A stretch of DNA of 64,000 bases. It comes from Typhlomys cinereus (lineage: Eukaryota > Chordata > Mammalia > Rodentia > Platacanthomyidae). Numbering within the stretch: position 1 is the stretch's first letter; every line of letters begins with the position of its first letter. The translations under genes were made by a program, and so were the position numbers. Under the pieces are notes generated by a model. That model saw nothing but the letters and a program-made list of their open reading frames with translations. It was not told the DNA's origin and searched no databases. This document shows positions 25,901 through 38,519 of this stretch, piece by piece. The stretch lies in NCBI GenBank assembly GCA_023101885.1, contig JALPQD010000137.1, positions 2,046,001-2,110,000 of the forward strand, written 5' to 3'.

Positions 25901-28900
25901 GGGAGATGAAGGGGAAAAGAAGTGGTGATGGGAATGGGGATTAAGAGAAGGAGAAAAAGTAAAATAAAATTTAAAAATAAATAAAAGCAAAGAGTAAGTT
26001 AACAACACTTAAAACAGATTCTTCTTAACTAATATTGCTACCATATAAGATATTCTCACTCCATTTTTTAATTTACCCATTAAGTGAAACTTACAACTAG
26101 TTGTTTCTTTGGTCTAATTTTTAGGAAACTTAAATTCCAAGTTTCAGCCAAGATTTAACAGTTTTTAAATTGTTTTAAGCTTCTTCCCAATCTTTCTTTA
26201 ACCTTTGCCACAATTTCCTATCTTTTTTTGAATAATAGTAACAATAACATTTTTCTGTAAGCCATGGAGTCTTTTTTGGAACGATGTGGGCTATAAAAAA
26301 ATAAATTTTGTTCCAAGTTACTAGTTTAATTAGTAAGTATATCTTTGGAAAAAGGAATTGTTCACCTATTAATCAAGTTACTCCTGAAATAGTCTTATGA
26401 GTTTTTATCTGTGCATGTGTGGGATGTGCATGTATACAGGATTGTTTGTATGTGGGTACGTGTGTGTACAGTTAAAGGTGCATGTATGTGCATGTGTGTA
26501 TAGAAGATCAAAGTTGGTGTCCAGTGTCTTCTTTAATTATCTCCATTTTATTTGTTGAGACAGTGTCTCTCAGTTGAACCCAGAGCTCACCAACTGGCTG
26601 GACTAGCTAGCCAGCATACCTTCGGGATTCCCTGTCTCTGCCTTCAAAGTACTGGGATTACAGGCAGCCACCGGGCCAGTCCACCTTATATGTGGGTTCT
26701 AGAGGTCTGAACTCCAGGCTTCGCATTTGCAGGGCAAATACTTTATCCACTCCAAAAACCAGTATTTGCATTTTTGATGAGTGAATAACCACTCAGAAAA
26801 GCAGCTGCAAGAAAAGATAAGAATGCTCACCTTTTTTGTAAACCAGAAGGTAAGTATGCATCCAAAAATGTACACTACAGCAAAAGCTGCACATCCTATG
26901 GGTAACCAGAACTTTAGTTGGCAACAAAGCTGTGATTCTGGGTTAGGGGGAAAAAGGAATGTTAATGTGAGACTCAGAAGCAAATCTGTTTCAATGCTGA
27001 ACTTCAAATTCTTTTATAAAATTTAAAGAAGCTGTTTAAATTATCTAAAACTTTTCTTTATTATGATGATTAAATCCAATACATGGTAACTAACAGCTCT
27101 CGATACTATAGCAATGATCTAGAAATTAAAACTTAAAAAACCATGCAAGTGGGTTTATAAATGTGACTAATAGAAAGGCCCTTTCAGGAAAAGAAAAGAA
27201 AAGAAAAGAAAAGAAAAGAAAAGAAAAGAAAAGAAAAGAAAAGAAAAGAAAAGAAAAAGAGAGGGAAAGGGAGGGAGGGGGGAAAGGGGGAGGGGAGGGA
27301 AAAAAGATTGATGAATGATATAGTGTAAAATGAACTGTGATTAGTAAAGACTGAAACCTTTTCTATGAAAGAAAAAAATAGTGAAAGGAAGGGTCTTTCT
27401 CGGACTGGGGAGATGGCTCAACAGTTAAGAAGCCATTCGAGAAGACCAGAGTTCACTTTCCCAGGTCTACATGTTCTTTTGCACCCATACACACATGGCT
27501 CCACATACATACAAATATGTATATTTACTCACATGCATGCATCCCATACACATGTACACATGAAAATGGAAAAAGAAGAAAAAACTTTCTGTCTGCATCT
27601 TTGCAAAAAAAAAAATAAGTAGTAAAAATAACAGCATAAAACTGTGATTTTCAGAGCTAGAAAGATAGCTCATGGTTTAAAGCCTTTGCCTTTCAAACAA
27701 AAGAACCCGAGTTTGGATTCCCAGATCTCATGTAAAAAATGCCAGATGGAAATGGTGGTGATTTTCATTTTCTGCCTTCTTAGGCAGAGCCTATGAAACC
27801 CCAAAGCAAAGCAATAAGGAGGTAGAGTAATTCTGGATGATTCCAGAAGTCATCCTTGGGTCTCTACTGGCACACACACATTCAAGTGCTCACTTCTACA
27901 CATACTCACATATACATACACACCCACGCCCAAACAGATTAAAAATAAAAGATTTTCAACAATCTTGCTTCCTTCTACAAACCACTTTATGCTAAAGGTA
28001 AGTAGAATTAGAACTAATAGCCACTAATTCTTACTTTGAAAGTTTTCAATACAATATGACCTAATTCTAACCTAACAGTGTTTGTGATGATGCATATCTC
28101 TAATAAGTATCAATTGTTAATAATTGGCTAGCCTTGAATATTTCATCAGAAAATAAACTAACAAAAAATATCCCAATATGTAGTTCAATAGTTAATTGTT
28201 ATATTAGTGAGAAAAGTTTTAAAATGACTACACAGTCTCAAGTCTCTAAGATAAAAGTAATAATGTCTTACCATAAGTATGCAAATATTCTCTAGCAAGA
28301 ATATTTTCTCGAACAGGAGGAGGATCGAAAATTGATAAGTTACAGAAGTAATAGCCACTATCGAAATTATTTAGGAGAAAAGTAACACTATTTTCGGATA
28401 GCTGAGATGGACAGAACTTCAGGTTATTAGACACTGTGTTTCCATCTCTCTTGGTCTTGATGAGATCACAGAGCACTTCCTTCCCTTTCACCAACTCCAT
28501 TTTGAACTGCTGGACTTTCTCAGGATATTGGCATGAAATATGCAGATCTCCATTTTGGTATGAAAACATCTCAAGCCTATTAAAGTCTTTGTTTTTTCCT
28601 GGATAAACAGAAAGAAAACAAAGCAAATGTGGTATTCATCCTAATAATTGTATTTAAATATGATAATAATTCTTCCATAAAGTCACTTCTACTGTAACAA
28701 AATGAAAAAAAAATCATATCTGAATAAATAAACACAGAATATGTTGGGGCTAGAAAGATGGCTCAGGAATTAAGAGTCTGCCTTGCAAACAGAAGGACTT
28801 GAGTTCAGATTCTGGGTTCCATGTAAAAATACCAAGTAGACATGGTAGAAGAGTGCACTTCCATTTCTGGAAAGCAGAGTCTGGGAAATCCCAGAGCAAA

Positions 28901-30842
28901 GCAAAAAACAAGTAGAAGTTATCCAGGATGATTCCTGAAGTTGCCCTTGGGCCTCCAAAGAAATGCACAGTGCCCTCTAATGCATACATGTGTGCGTGCA
29001 CACACACATGTATGCAAAATGCATACATGTGTGCGTGCACACACATGTATGCAAAATAGTGACAAAACAAAATAAATACTAGAAAACACCTTATCAGAAA
29101 CATGTTTTTCATATATGATAGACAATTTGTAAAATATCAAATATTAAATATGATGTTTAGTTAGCATGAATCAGATTTTTGCATACTTTTTCACTTATTA
29201 ATTAAACATTGAGATCGCCGGAACTCAAAGTTGCTTCTTCTGTGAGGTGCATAGAAATCCCTGGAGGAAGAAATTATTTCATGCTGGACATAGATTCTGA
29301 GCTACTGCTTTACAAATTCAAGTTGTTCTCTCTCTATTTCATTTTTAAAAAAATGATAATTTCATGCCCAAATTATTTTGGAGAAGTTATCAGCATGGTA
29401 GATTTTACATAATTTTTTGAAATCTCTGTTCTTAAGAAAATTTTCAAGTATAAAATTTTATTTTAAAAAGCCCTAATAAAATAGAAAGCATATGTATATT
29501 TTTCTTTTGATCTTCCAGAGGTAATATTTTATAAAGCAAGCGAATTCTTTTATTCTTTGCTATTTTCACATGCCATATCATAAATATTTGGTTTTTTTTA
29601 CATATTTGCCATGATTATTCTTGTTGTTGTTTCTGTTTTTGTTTCATTTTGTTTTCTTGTGTATGTGGAGTGATATTCTTGTTTGTATGCATGTCTGTGT
29701 GTGTGCACACATGCGTGCAAATGTGTATACATATGTGCACATGTATATAGAGGCTCAAAGTTAATTACACCTGTCTTCTCCAATCACATTCCACATTTAT
29801 TATTATGGCAAGGTCTCTCTGTGAACCCCAGCCTGTCAATCAGCTAAGCTAGCTAGTCAGCTTTCCCTGGTGATTCCCTATCTTTTGCTCCCAAGTACTA
29901 GGTTTACAGTCAGCCACAAAGCCTTCCCCAGCCTTTACATGGGTTCTGGGGATCCAAACTCCAGTCATGTTTGTGGGGTCTTATCAACTATGGCATTTTC
30001 CCAGCCCGCTATTATCTTTGTCAATGGCTATATAATGAGCCATCATGTTACTCTTTGTTACAACTAATCCACTAGCTTGAATATTGATTGCTGTTTAAGC
30101 ATTTTTGCTTTTGTGTAAATTTTATGGCATTCAGGCAAAATATTTAAATATTATTTTAAAATCATGTTATTTACTTAAAGAAGAGCTCCAATTTATATTA
30201 AACCTAGCATAATGTGAGACAGTCCATTCATGTCTCTACTTGCATTAGTTGCTTTAACTTCTTTTACACTTCTTCCCAATTATTTACTTTTGGTAGTCCC
30301 TCTGGGTTTTAATTAAGCCTCTCATATTTCTAGGGAACAGATTTAAAATTGAGGGTTTGATTGTGAAAATAAACACAAGCACTCCAATTTCCAGTTGTGG
30401 CAGTACAGATTCTTCAACCACAAAACTACCAAGAATACTGAGCAAAATGCTGAAAAATAATACTACACAGATTAAATAGTTGACCCAAAGAGGAAAAGAT
30501 ACTAGGTAAAATATGAAAAGACACCAGGAGTTAGAGAAATGAGCAGAACCTAAAAACTGGTTTTATTCTGAGAACATTGATTTTTCTCACAAACTCAAAC
30601 TTCTAGTTTTATGCCTTATGTTTTTATGCCAAATGAGGAAGCCTGTGGGTGTTTTCTTCAATGAGTTTGGTTTCCAGAGAAGCCTGTAAGCATCCTTGGA
30701 GTTCAGAGAAACCAGAAGTAAACTTACGTAGAGTGTAACCTACTCTGTAATTACTATAGCAGTCAAGATAAACCTCAGTCCTGGGATTTTACAATCCTGC
30801 AGTGATCTTAGACTTATAGAAACCCCAGATTTTATGTTTTTT

Positions 30843-30884
<42 letters not shown>

Positions 30885-31857
30885 ATGTGTATAAGTGTTC
30901 ATGTGCAACAGAGGGCACTGTGTGTGTGCTCTCCCTCCTTGTGGGCTGCCACCATTTCCATCCGGTGTTTTTATGTGGAATACAGGGTCTGAATTCAGGT
31001 CCTTCTGCTTGCAAGACAGAATCTTAACCCCTAAGCCATACCTCCAGCCCAACCCCCAGTTTTTAAAAAGTAAAAATGTGCCCATTCTACATAGAAAAAG
31101 GTTTATATCTTATATGCAAAAGTCATTCTTACAGCAAATACTTAAATACAATAACAAGTATACTAGAAGAAATACAGAGACACATAAGGCAAAAGGCAAA
31201 GGCAAAAATGATAGACAGCAAAAACAAGCCCACAGATACAATAGGCCTTTGAATTCTTAGATCCCCAACATAAAACTGCTGAGCTTATTATATTATTTAG
31301 GAAAAGAAAAGAGAAAGTGTAACAATAACTGCCTCATAAAGGAAATTTCTCATTCAACTAATGTGAAAAAGGAACAATTATAACTGGCAAAAGTGCACTA
31401 AGAGATTAAAAGCCCATAGGGAAGGTACAAAGCATATTAGACAAGGTTACAAAAAGAATTGATGAACTAAAAGTTATGTGAATAAATCATCCAGAATGTA
31501 GGCGCAATGCACAAGAATCCAAAAAAGTCATGTTCAGATTAAAAAAGATATGTGCACACTTCCACATGCTGTCATCTGAAAGGTGTATACTAAAACCAGT
31601 TAGAACAAAGAGAATGGCTACCTTCAAAAAGAACTATTGGGAGCTAGAGAGATGGCTTAGGGGTTAAGACTCTGTCTTCATAAGCAGAAGGAACTAAGTT
31701 TGGGTCCTGGATCACATGGAAAAAGACCAGGTGGAAATGGTGGCAACCTGCAGAATGTAGAGCTTGGAAAAATCCCTCCAGAGCAAAGCAAAAAGGAAAT
31801 AGAAGCAATGATTCCAGAAGTCACCCCTGGGCCACCACAGGCACAAATAGTGCCTTT

Positions 31858-31909
<52 letters not shown>

Positions 31910-34900
31910 GACTATTAGACTGACAGGTGATATCTTGTCATGAGCTATGGAGGCTGGGAAACAATAGAATCAGAAATTACAACTTCAATGTGCTGAAAGA
32001 AGTCAACCTAGAAAACATAGCAAGGTAGTAGAGCCACGTGTAACATCTGATAAGAAATGTATACATGTTACAATTTCTTGAATAATCACTAAAAGACTAG
32101 AAGAAAGACATAGACCCTAAGAATCTCGCAAAATCCAGCTGAATGCTTTTGTCTGGAGTGGAAGAGAGAGTTTGAATGAGGAAGGCAAGAAGAGACACAG
32201 AAAGGCTTCCATGTATTGGCACTGTCTTCTTTCTTGGCCTGCAGTCATGTGGGGTTAAGGTCACACGTTTGATCATTGTTCATCACATTGTGTGCTTAGA
32301 CTTTATCCACAGTCTACCAGAGACACTTTGCAACTAAAATGTCTTCCAAGTGTGAAAGGAGAATAATGCAGGTGTCATGTTTTCAGTAGGGGGAACGGAA
32401 CCACACAAATGAAAGGCAAAGGGATGAGAACATGCAGCATGCGAACAGGTGCAGACATCAACTAGAGGAAGGGCATTCTACTTGAGGACACATTTGTCTG
32501 AGAGTGAAATGTGTTACAGCTTGGCGTTTCAATGCTTTCCTCTCTGCTGTCTGCTGCAGAAGATAAGATCAGTAGACTAGTTCTCAGTTCCTTTAGAAAC
32601 GTTCAGAGCAAATTTCCCAGAGTCTTTAGATTGTCAACACATAAACCACAAAGATCCTGATGCAAAGCTGTCTGAAGCCACTGTATACACACACACCAAT
32701 ATAGTTGCTTTGTCTACTATTGCTGAAGAGCATGTGTCAGCAGTTTCTCTCTTCTTTGACCACTCTGTGATCTACAGCACAAGGTGAACTCTACTTAGCA
32801 TGTGCTCAAGGAAGCCAAGGCAAATCCAGGCTCTGTCCCATGATGACCATTCTGGTTTCTGTCCAGTGTGGTGCCTCAAGTGTAGGGTGGTGCTGTTCAA
32901 AGAAGCCAAAAGCAAATTTGGGATCTGCCCCATGAATGACAAGCTCATGGATCTGTGCCTAGGGAAGACACCCTTCTTGACCTTAAGTTTTCATCTATAA
33001 AACAGGAAGTGAAAAACCAAAGTTTTAAAAATTCTTCCTCAGGGAGCCAGGAAGTTGGCTCATCTGGTAAAGAACTTGTCTTGTAAGCAGAGGGTCCTGA
33101 CTTCAGATGCCAGTATGCCTTGATAACCCTAGCACAGGAGAGTAAAGCAAGCAGATCCCAGAGCTCACTGGTCAACAAGTCTACCCAAGATGGCAAATGC
33201 CAGGTTCAGTCAGAAACACTGTCTCGGAACAAATATAGTGGGAAGCAATAGAGAAGGTACTCAATATCAACCTCAGGCCTCCCTGTGCGCATCCACAAAT
33301 ACATTGCACATAAACACACACCAGAGAGAGAGAGATCTTTCTAATGTTTACTTTCTGTAAGTTCACTATTAGAACACATCAGATAAGACTACAACCAACC
33401 AAGAGGGATAAAACTGCTGTTCAGTTAGTCTCCTATGGGGTGCCATATTCCTTTAATCTTCTGTTAAAATGGAATAGTCCAAGGAATCACAAAATAGTTA
33501 AAATGAGAGGAAGTATCTTTCTTTCCTGTTAGAGCATATAGAAGGGTTAGGATGTTTCAGCTTTTCTTGAACAACAATAAATTGTCATGTCTAGCCTAAA
33601 AACATCCAAATCACCTTTTTATTATTAAATGCAAAGAAAAGAGGGCTGACTCAGATCTGCACGTTTAAGTGCTAAGTTTTCTATTCGGAAAACCATTTGT
33701 AATTTTACGTGTACGAGTCAAATGGTTCCAACTATAGTCATTCAATAAATACCTCAAATTACTTTGCTCCCTACAGAACTAAACCTCAAGTTACAAATTC
33801 CCCTTACCCTTCAGTAACATTTGATAAAATAATGGCAGAAAAGAGAGAGATTTGAGTTGAGGATATAACTCAATGAAGACCTGCCACACCAGTATGGAGT
33901 CTCAAGCCCAGATCCCTAGCACCCACATAACAAGCCAGATGCTTTGGGACAACCTCAACATTAGAGATTGGGAGAACAGGGAAACTGCAGAAACTCACTG
34001 ACCATTCAGTCTAACTGAGCTGGTAAGTTCCAAGTTGAATTAGAAGCCTGCCTCAAAAAAAAAGGAGGTGGAGAATGACTGGGCAAGATGTTCAGTGTGA
34101 ACCTCTGGCTTCCACATACATACACATAGATATGCATGTACATCTTGCATATGCACGCACACACACACCATACCTTACAATAATGGCAAGCATTTAATAA
34201 GTAAACACTTCAAGGAAAATGTGGCTATAGCAGTGTCTTATCATTGCAGGGCAGGTAGAATCTTTACTCCCTTCACATATTCTACAAGTTTAATATTCAA
34301 CCTGGTGTGCTGGTATAATGACACCAATGTTAATGTTCAGAATCTATTTAGACTGGTGGGTTATCAAATCTCTTGGATCAGCTCTTCTACCATAGCAGCA
34401 ACGCATTTAATATCTTTCTCACCTGTCTCTTTGTTTATCTCTGTCATGTTTACATTTTCTTTGCACACTACTTACTACAAAACCTTCTTGTAAAAATCTT
34501 CTCTTCTATTCATATACTTATCATACTTCCTCTCCATGAGCAATGAATTCTCCTGTTCACTGTTTGTTCGTGAGTCAGACATCCTCCATTCACCTTGTCT
34601 CACAACCCTGGCTTCCTATAACTTGATTCAAACACACTTCCTACCATCACACACTGACCTGGAGGAGTTACTCACCAAGTGACAAATCTATTGTGTACAG
34701 ACAAACAACTGCTTGGGTTTGTGAAAGGCTTTGATTCCATCTATGTTGAAGGTGCCACTAACAACCAGTGGAAGGCAGGCAATCATATGAAGCAAGACAG
34801 CAATCACTAACAACCAACTCCTCTTCAAGACCACTGTTAAAGTATGTCAGCAGGAAGTTCTTGTTTTTGCTGTTCTCTGACTTATACCCAGCTGAATCTA

Positions 34901-35440
34901 TCTACATCTTCTTAGTTGCAACTAATCCAAATAACTATTCTCTCTCTCTCCCTCTCCCTCTCCCTCTCCCTTTCCCTCTCCCTCTTCTTCTCCCTCCTCC
35001 CTCCCTTTCTAGAGTTTGATGGCTGCCTAACTCTGCTTTCACTCTAGCTACTTTGTATGCAGCCTCCTCTTTTTACATGACCTGCTTCATTCTCACTATT
35101 GAAAACTAGTGATGCTTCCTTAGATACTACTTGTCTTCCAGCTCAAAGTATATAACGTTTTCTATCATATTCTCTAGATATAAAGAATTTACCACTGCTT
35201 AGGGCTGGAGAGAGAGCTTAAGTTAAGCCTTTGCCTCACAAGCTAAAGGACCTGAGTTTGTATCCTAGATTCCACATAAAAACACTGGGCAGAAATGGCA
35301 GCAGCCTGAACTTCTGGCCCTGGAAGGTGGAGACTGGGAAAACCCAGAGCTTAGCAATGAGAAGATAGAGCAAATCAGGATGATTCCCAATGTCATCCTT
35401 GGTTCTTCACAGGTACGCAAAGTGCCTCCTGTTACACCAT

Positions 35441-35477
<37 letters not shown>

Positions 35478-38314
35478 TTACCACTGTCTGGAACTAGCTA
35501 GTATGTTTGGTTATCTGTTTGTTTATGGTCTTCCTATTCCACCATGATGTAAATTAGAAATCAAGAACTTTTTGATTCTAGACACTTTAGTGTCTAGAAT
35601 AGTGCCTGAGGGACAGACGGTAAATTATAATAAATGTTTATTATGTGGAGATGTGTGCATTCACATTGTTGTCAGGTTATGTCCATTGAATTAAATTAGA
35701 ACCAAAGAAGTGGATATCTTGCCTGAGATTACGTATCTCATAGCTTGAACATTATCCCAAGATCAACTGCACTATGGTTTTCTTTGAGAAGCAAGTTTAC
35801 AAACATATGCAACCATTTGTCCAAGTCTTCACCCCCAACTGAAATGTCAGGTTCTAATGAAAATTATATGTGTGAACTTTACAGAAAAGTCCTTTTTCCA
35901 CAGATAACCTAACACATTCCTAGAGACTTGCTTTACATTATAAATGATGATGATTCTTTTGGCTCAATCATGATTGCATAAGGGCAACAAGGCTAAATCT
36001 GCTTGACTTTTTAAATTCCCCAGAGGACAAAATAGTTCAATTTTTTGTTTGTCTATTTTTTGTTGACACACCTGGTATTGTGGTTTCTCTAAATTGTTGC
36101 TGATAAATTCATGACAAAACAGCTTATGGGAACAAGGGATTTTATTTTGGCTCAAGATTGTTCAGTTACAGTTCTCAGTCCAGTTTGGCAGGAGAGTTCA
36201 TGCCAATACCAAAAGTCCAGGGAACTGGCCACACCATGCTCACAGGATTACTGAGAGAGAGCCAGACAGCATGTCTATCCAAGTATGCTGACTTCCTTGA
36301 CCAGAGCCCTCCATCTTATTCACCTGCCCAGGGACTAATCCCACCCACCATGGGCTGGGTCTCCTCCTCAATTAGACAATCTCCTACAAGCTTGCTTAGG
36401 GCTTAACTAAAGCACTAATTCTTTACAAATGTGCCCAGAGCTTTAGCCTTCAATTGCCAAATTGACACCAGTAACATATATATTACACCTAGGTTATTTT
36501 TTACTCTACAGAACATGTATTAATAATATATATTTAACATTATATGGAATACCATGTCCAATAGGGTATTTTCTTCTTGTCAGCAGTTCAAATCTGATGA
36601 CTGTTCCTATGATAACAAAAATGATTAACATCTTCAAGAATAAAATCAGATTTCTTATATTAGGCAACACTTTTGGTTTTCATAGTTTTCAAAGATAAGA
36701 TAGTTGCACCTCTTTTTTAGGATAATGTTAAGAAAACCTGGAGTCATGCATGGTGGCTCATGACTATAATCCCAACACCTGGGAAATTTAGACAGAAGGA
36801 ATGCCACAAGCTGAAGGCCAGACTGGGTTATGTAGGGAGTTCTAGTGCAATCTCAACAAAGACAGAGAGAGACAGACACAGACACAGACAGTCACTGGGG
36901 AAAGTTCCTTTTCCAAAGATTTCACCAGAGTTCAGAAGGATCTATTTGCTAGCTGATTTTCCTAATATCTGAACTTTTCATTTCTCAGAATAAATTTCTC
37001 TGCCTAGGTCCTATCTATCTAGCTAAGACTCTTATCCTTCGTTGAAAATTCTTTAGAACAAACATGTGGAGAGACCCCACACAGTATAGAGGATGCAAAA
37101 GAGATTAGCAATGTGATTTTATTGTCTTCACCTAAGACTTCTAACCACAAACCTCTACAAAGGTCTCAGTGACAGATAAGAAATCCTGAGTTTGCAGTTA
37201 TTGATAGTGCTTCTTAAACATATTTTCTGTAATCAGTGATAAGCCTTAGCTCAGCAGAGCAGAATGTGACTTAAGAGGCAAAGCCCTAAAAATCTACCGT
37301 TCTTATATTGAGTTTTGGTTACATTTGATCTCTTACGAAGAGATTCTGACATTGTTTAAAAAAAAAAACAACAGTGTTTCCTGTCACGTTTTTCACATTC
37401 ATAAAATCTGACATTCCTCATGAATCTGCTTGCTAAGACTTTCAAAATCCTGAGTGGAAGAGTTTTATATGTGTATCCTTCCTATGCTCACATAACAATT
37501 CATAACAAAGGCATCTGTATCTGTAAAAGGAACAAAGCTCCTCATTAGGGAAGGTTAAATAATAAATAAATAAATAAAATGTCTAACATTTGTAGAAAAG
37601 ATATCTAAAAATGTGAAGAAAAAATGGTAACAAACCCCTAAAACCAAAATATATATACACATATATACATATATATATAATATATACACACATAGTGTTT
37701 GTGTGTGTGTGTGTGTGTATTGCTTTTACTCTCCAAGGAATTTTTTTTTATAATGGAGAAATTGTTTTTATTTTTATTTTTATTTATTTATTTATTTCCG
37801 CTCATATAAACTTAATAGGTACCCGGTCCCCTCCCTCCCTCCACCCCTTCCTGGACCCCCTTGCTCCCTCCCCGCTTTTTCCCCTTCCTTTTCCCCCTCC
37901 CTTCCTATCTCCCAGTGCCTCCTCCCCCCATCCCTGGAGCATCCTTTAATATGCATGTCAAACTTTCCTCTGGGTCCTCCCTGATGAGGCGTAAGGACTC
38001 AGCGGCATTTCCTAAAACTCTTTCTTGTGTTCCCCTTAAGTATAGGAACACTATTGTGGCTGTTAATCCCTAGCTTCTAAGGATCCTAGTGCCTTTAGTC
38101 CATGCTAGACTTTGAGGGGTCAATGATGTGTTGGTCATTGTGCAGGTCATGCAAAGTCCTATTATGATTGCTTCGGCCCTAACTTGTGTGGAGTATCTTG
38201 CATATCGTTGCTCCTCCCCATCTTTAGGCTCTTACAATCTTACCGCCCCCTCTTCCGCAAAGGCATCTGTATCTGTGAAAGGGACAAAGCCCCTCATTAG
38301 GGAGGGTTAAATAA

Positions 38315-38353
<39 letters not shown>

Positions 38354-38444
38354 AATGTCTAACATTTGTAGAAAAGATATCCAAAAATGTGAAGAAAAAT
38401 GGTAACAAATCCCTAAAACCAAAATATATGTATATATATACATA

Positions 38445-38519
<75 letters not shown>

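Larger units (their letters stand above)
24748..26830 (-). other. ICOS: ICOS intron 3 (2.08 kb)
   Basis: Donor GTGAGC, acceptor TATCTTTCAG. It contains a rodent interspersed repeat near 25.14-25.49 kb, a possible L1 3' UTR scrap ending near 25.98 kb, and an antisense B2/B3-type SINE at 26.40-26.77 kb. Confidence 0.95.
26938..28271 (-). other. ICOS: ICOS intron 2 (1.33 kb)
   Basis: Donor GTAAGA, acceptor CTAACCCAG. It contains two B2-like SINEs and an AAAAG repeat joined to a G-run tract. Confidence 0.95.

Noticed and set aside
27188..27258. Regularly spaced repeats that might be mistaken for an array
   Set aside because: A simple AAAAG microsatellite without spacers; no CRISPR-like structure occurs in the window.
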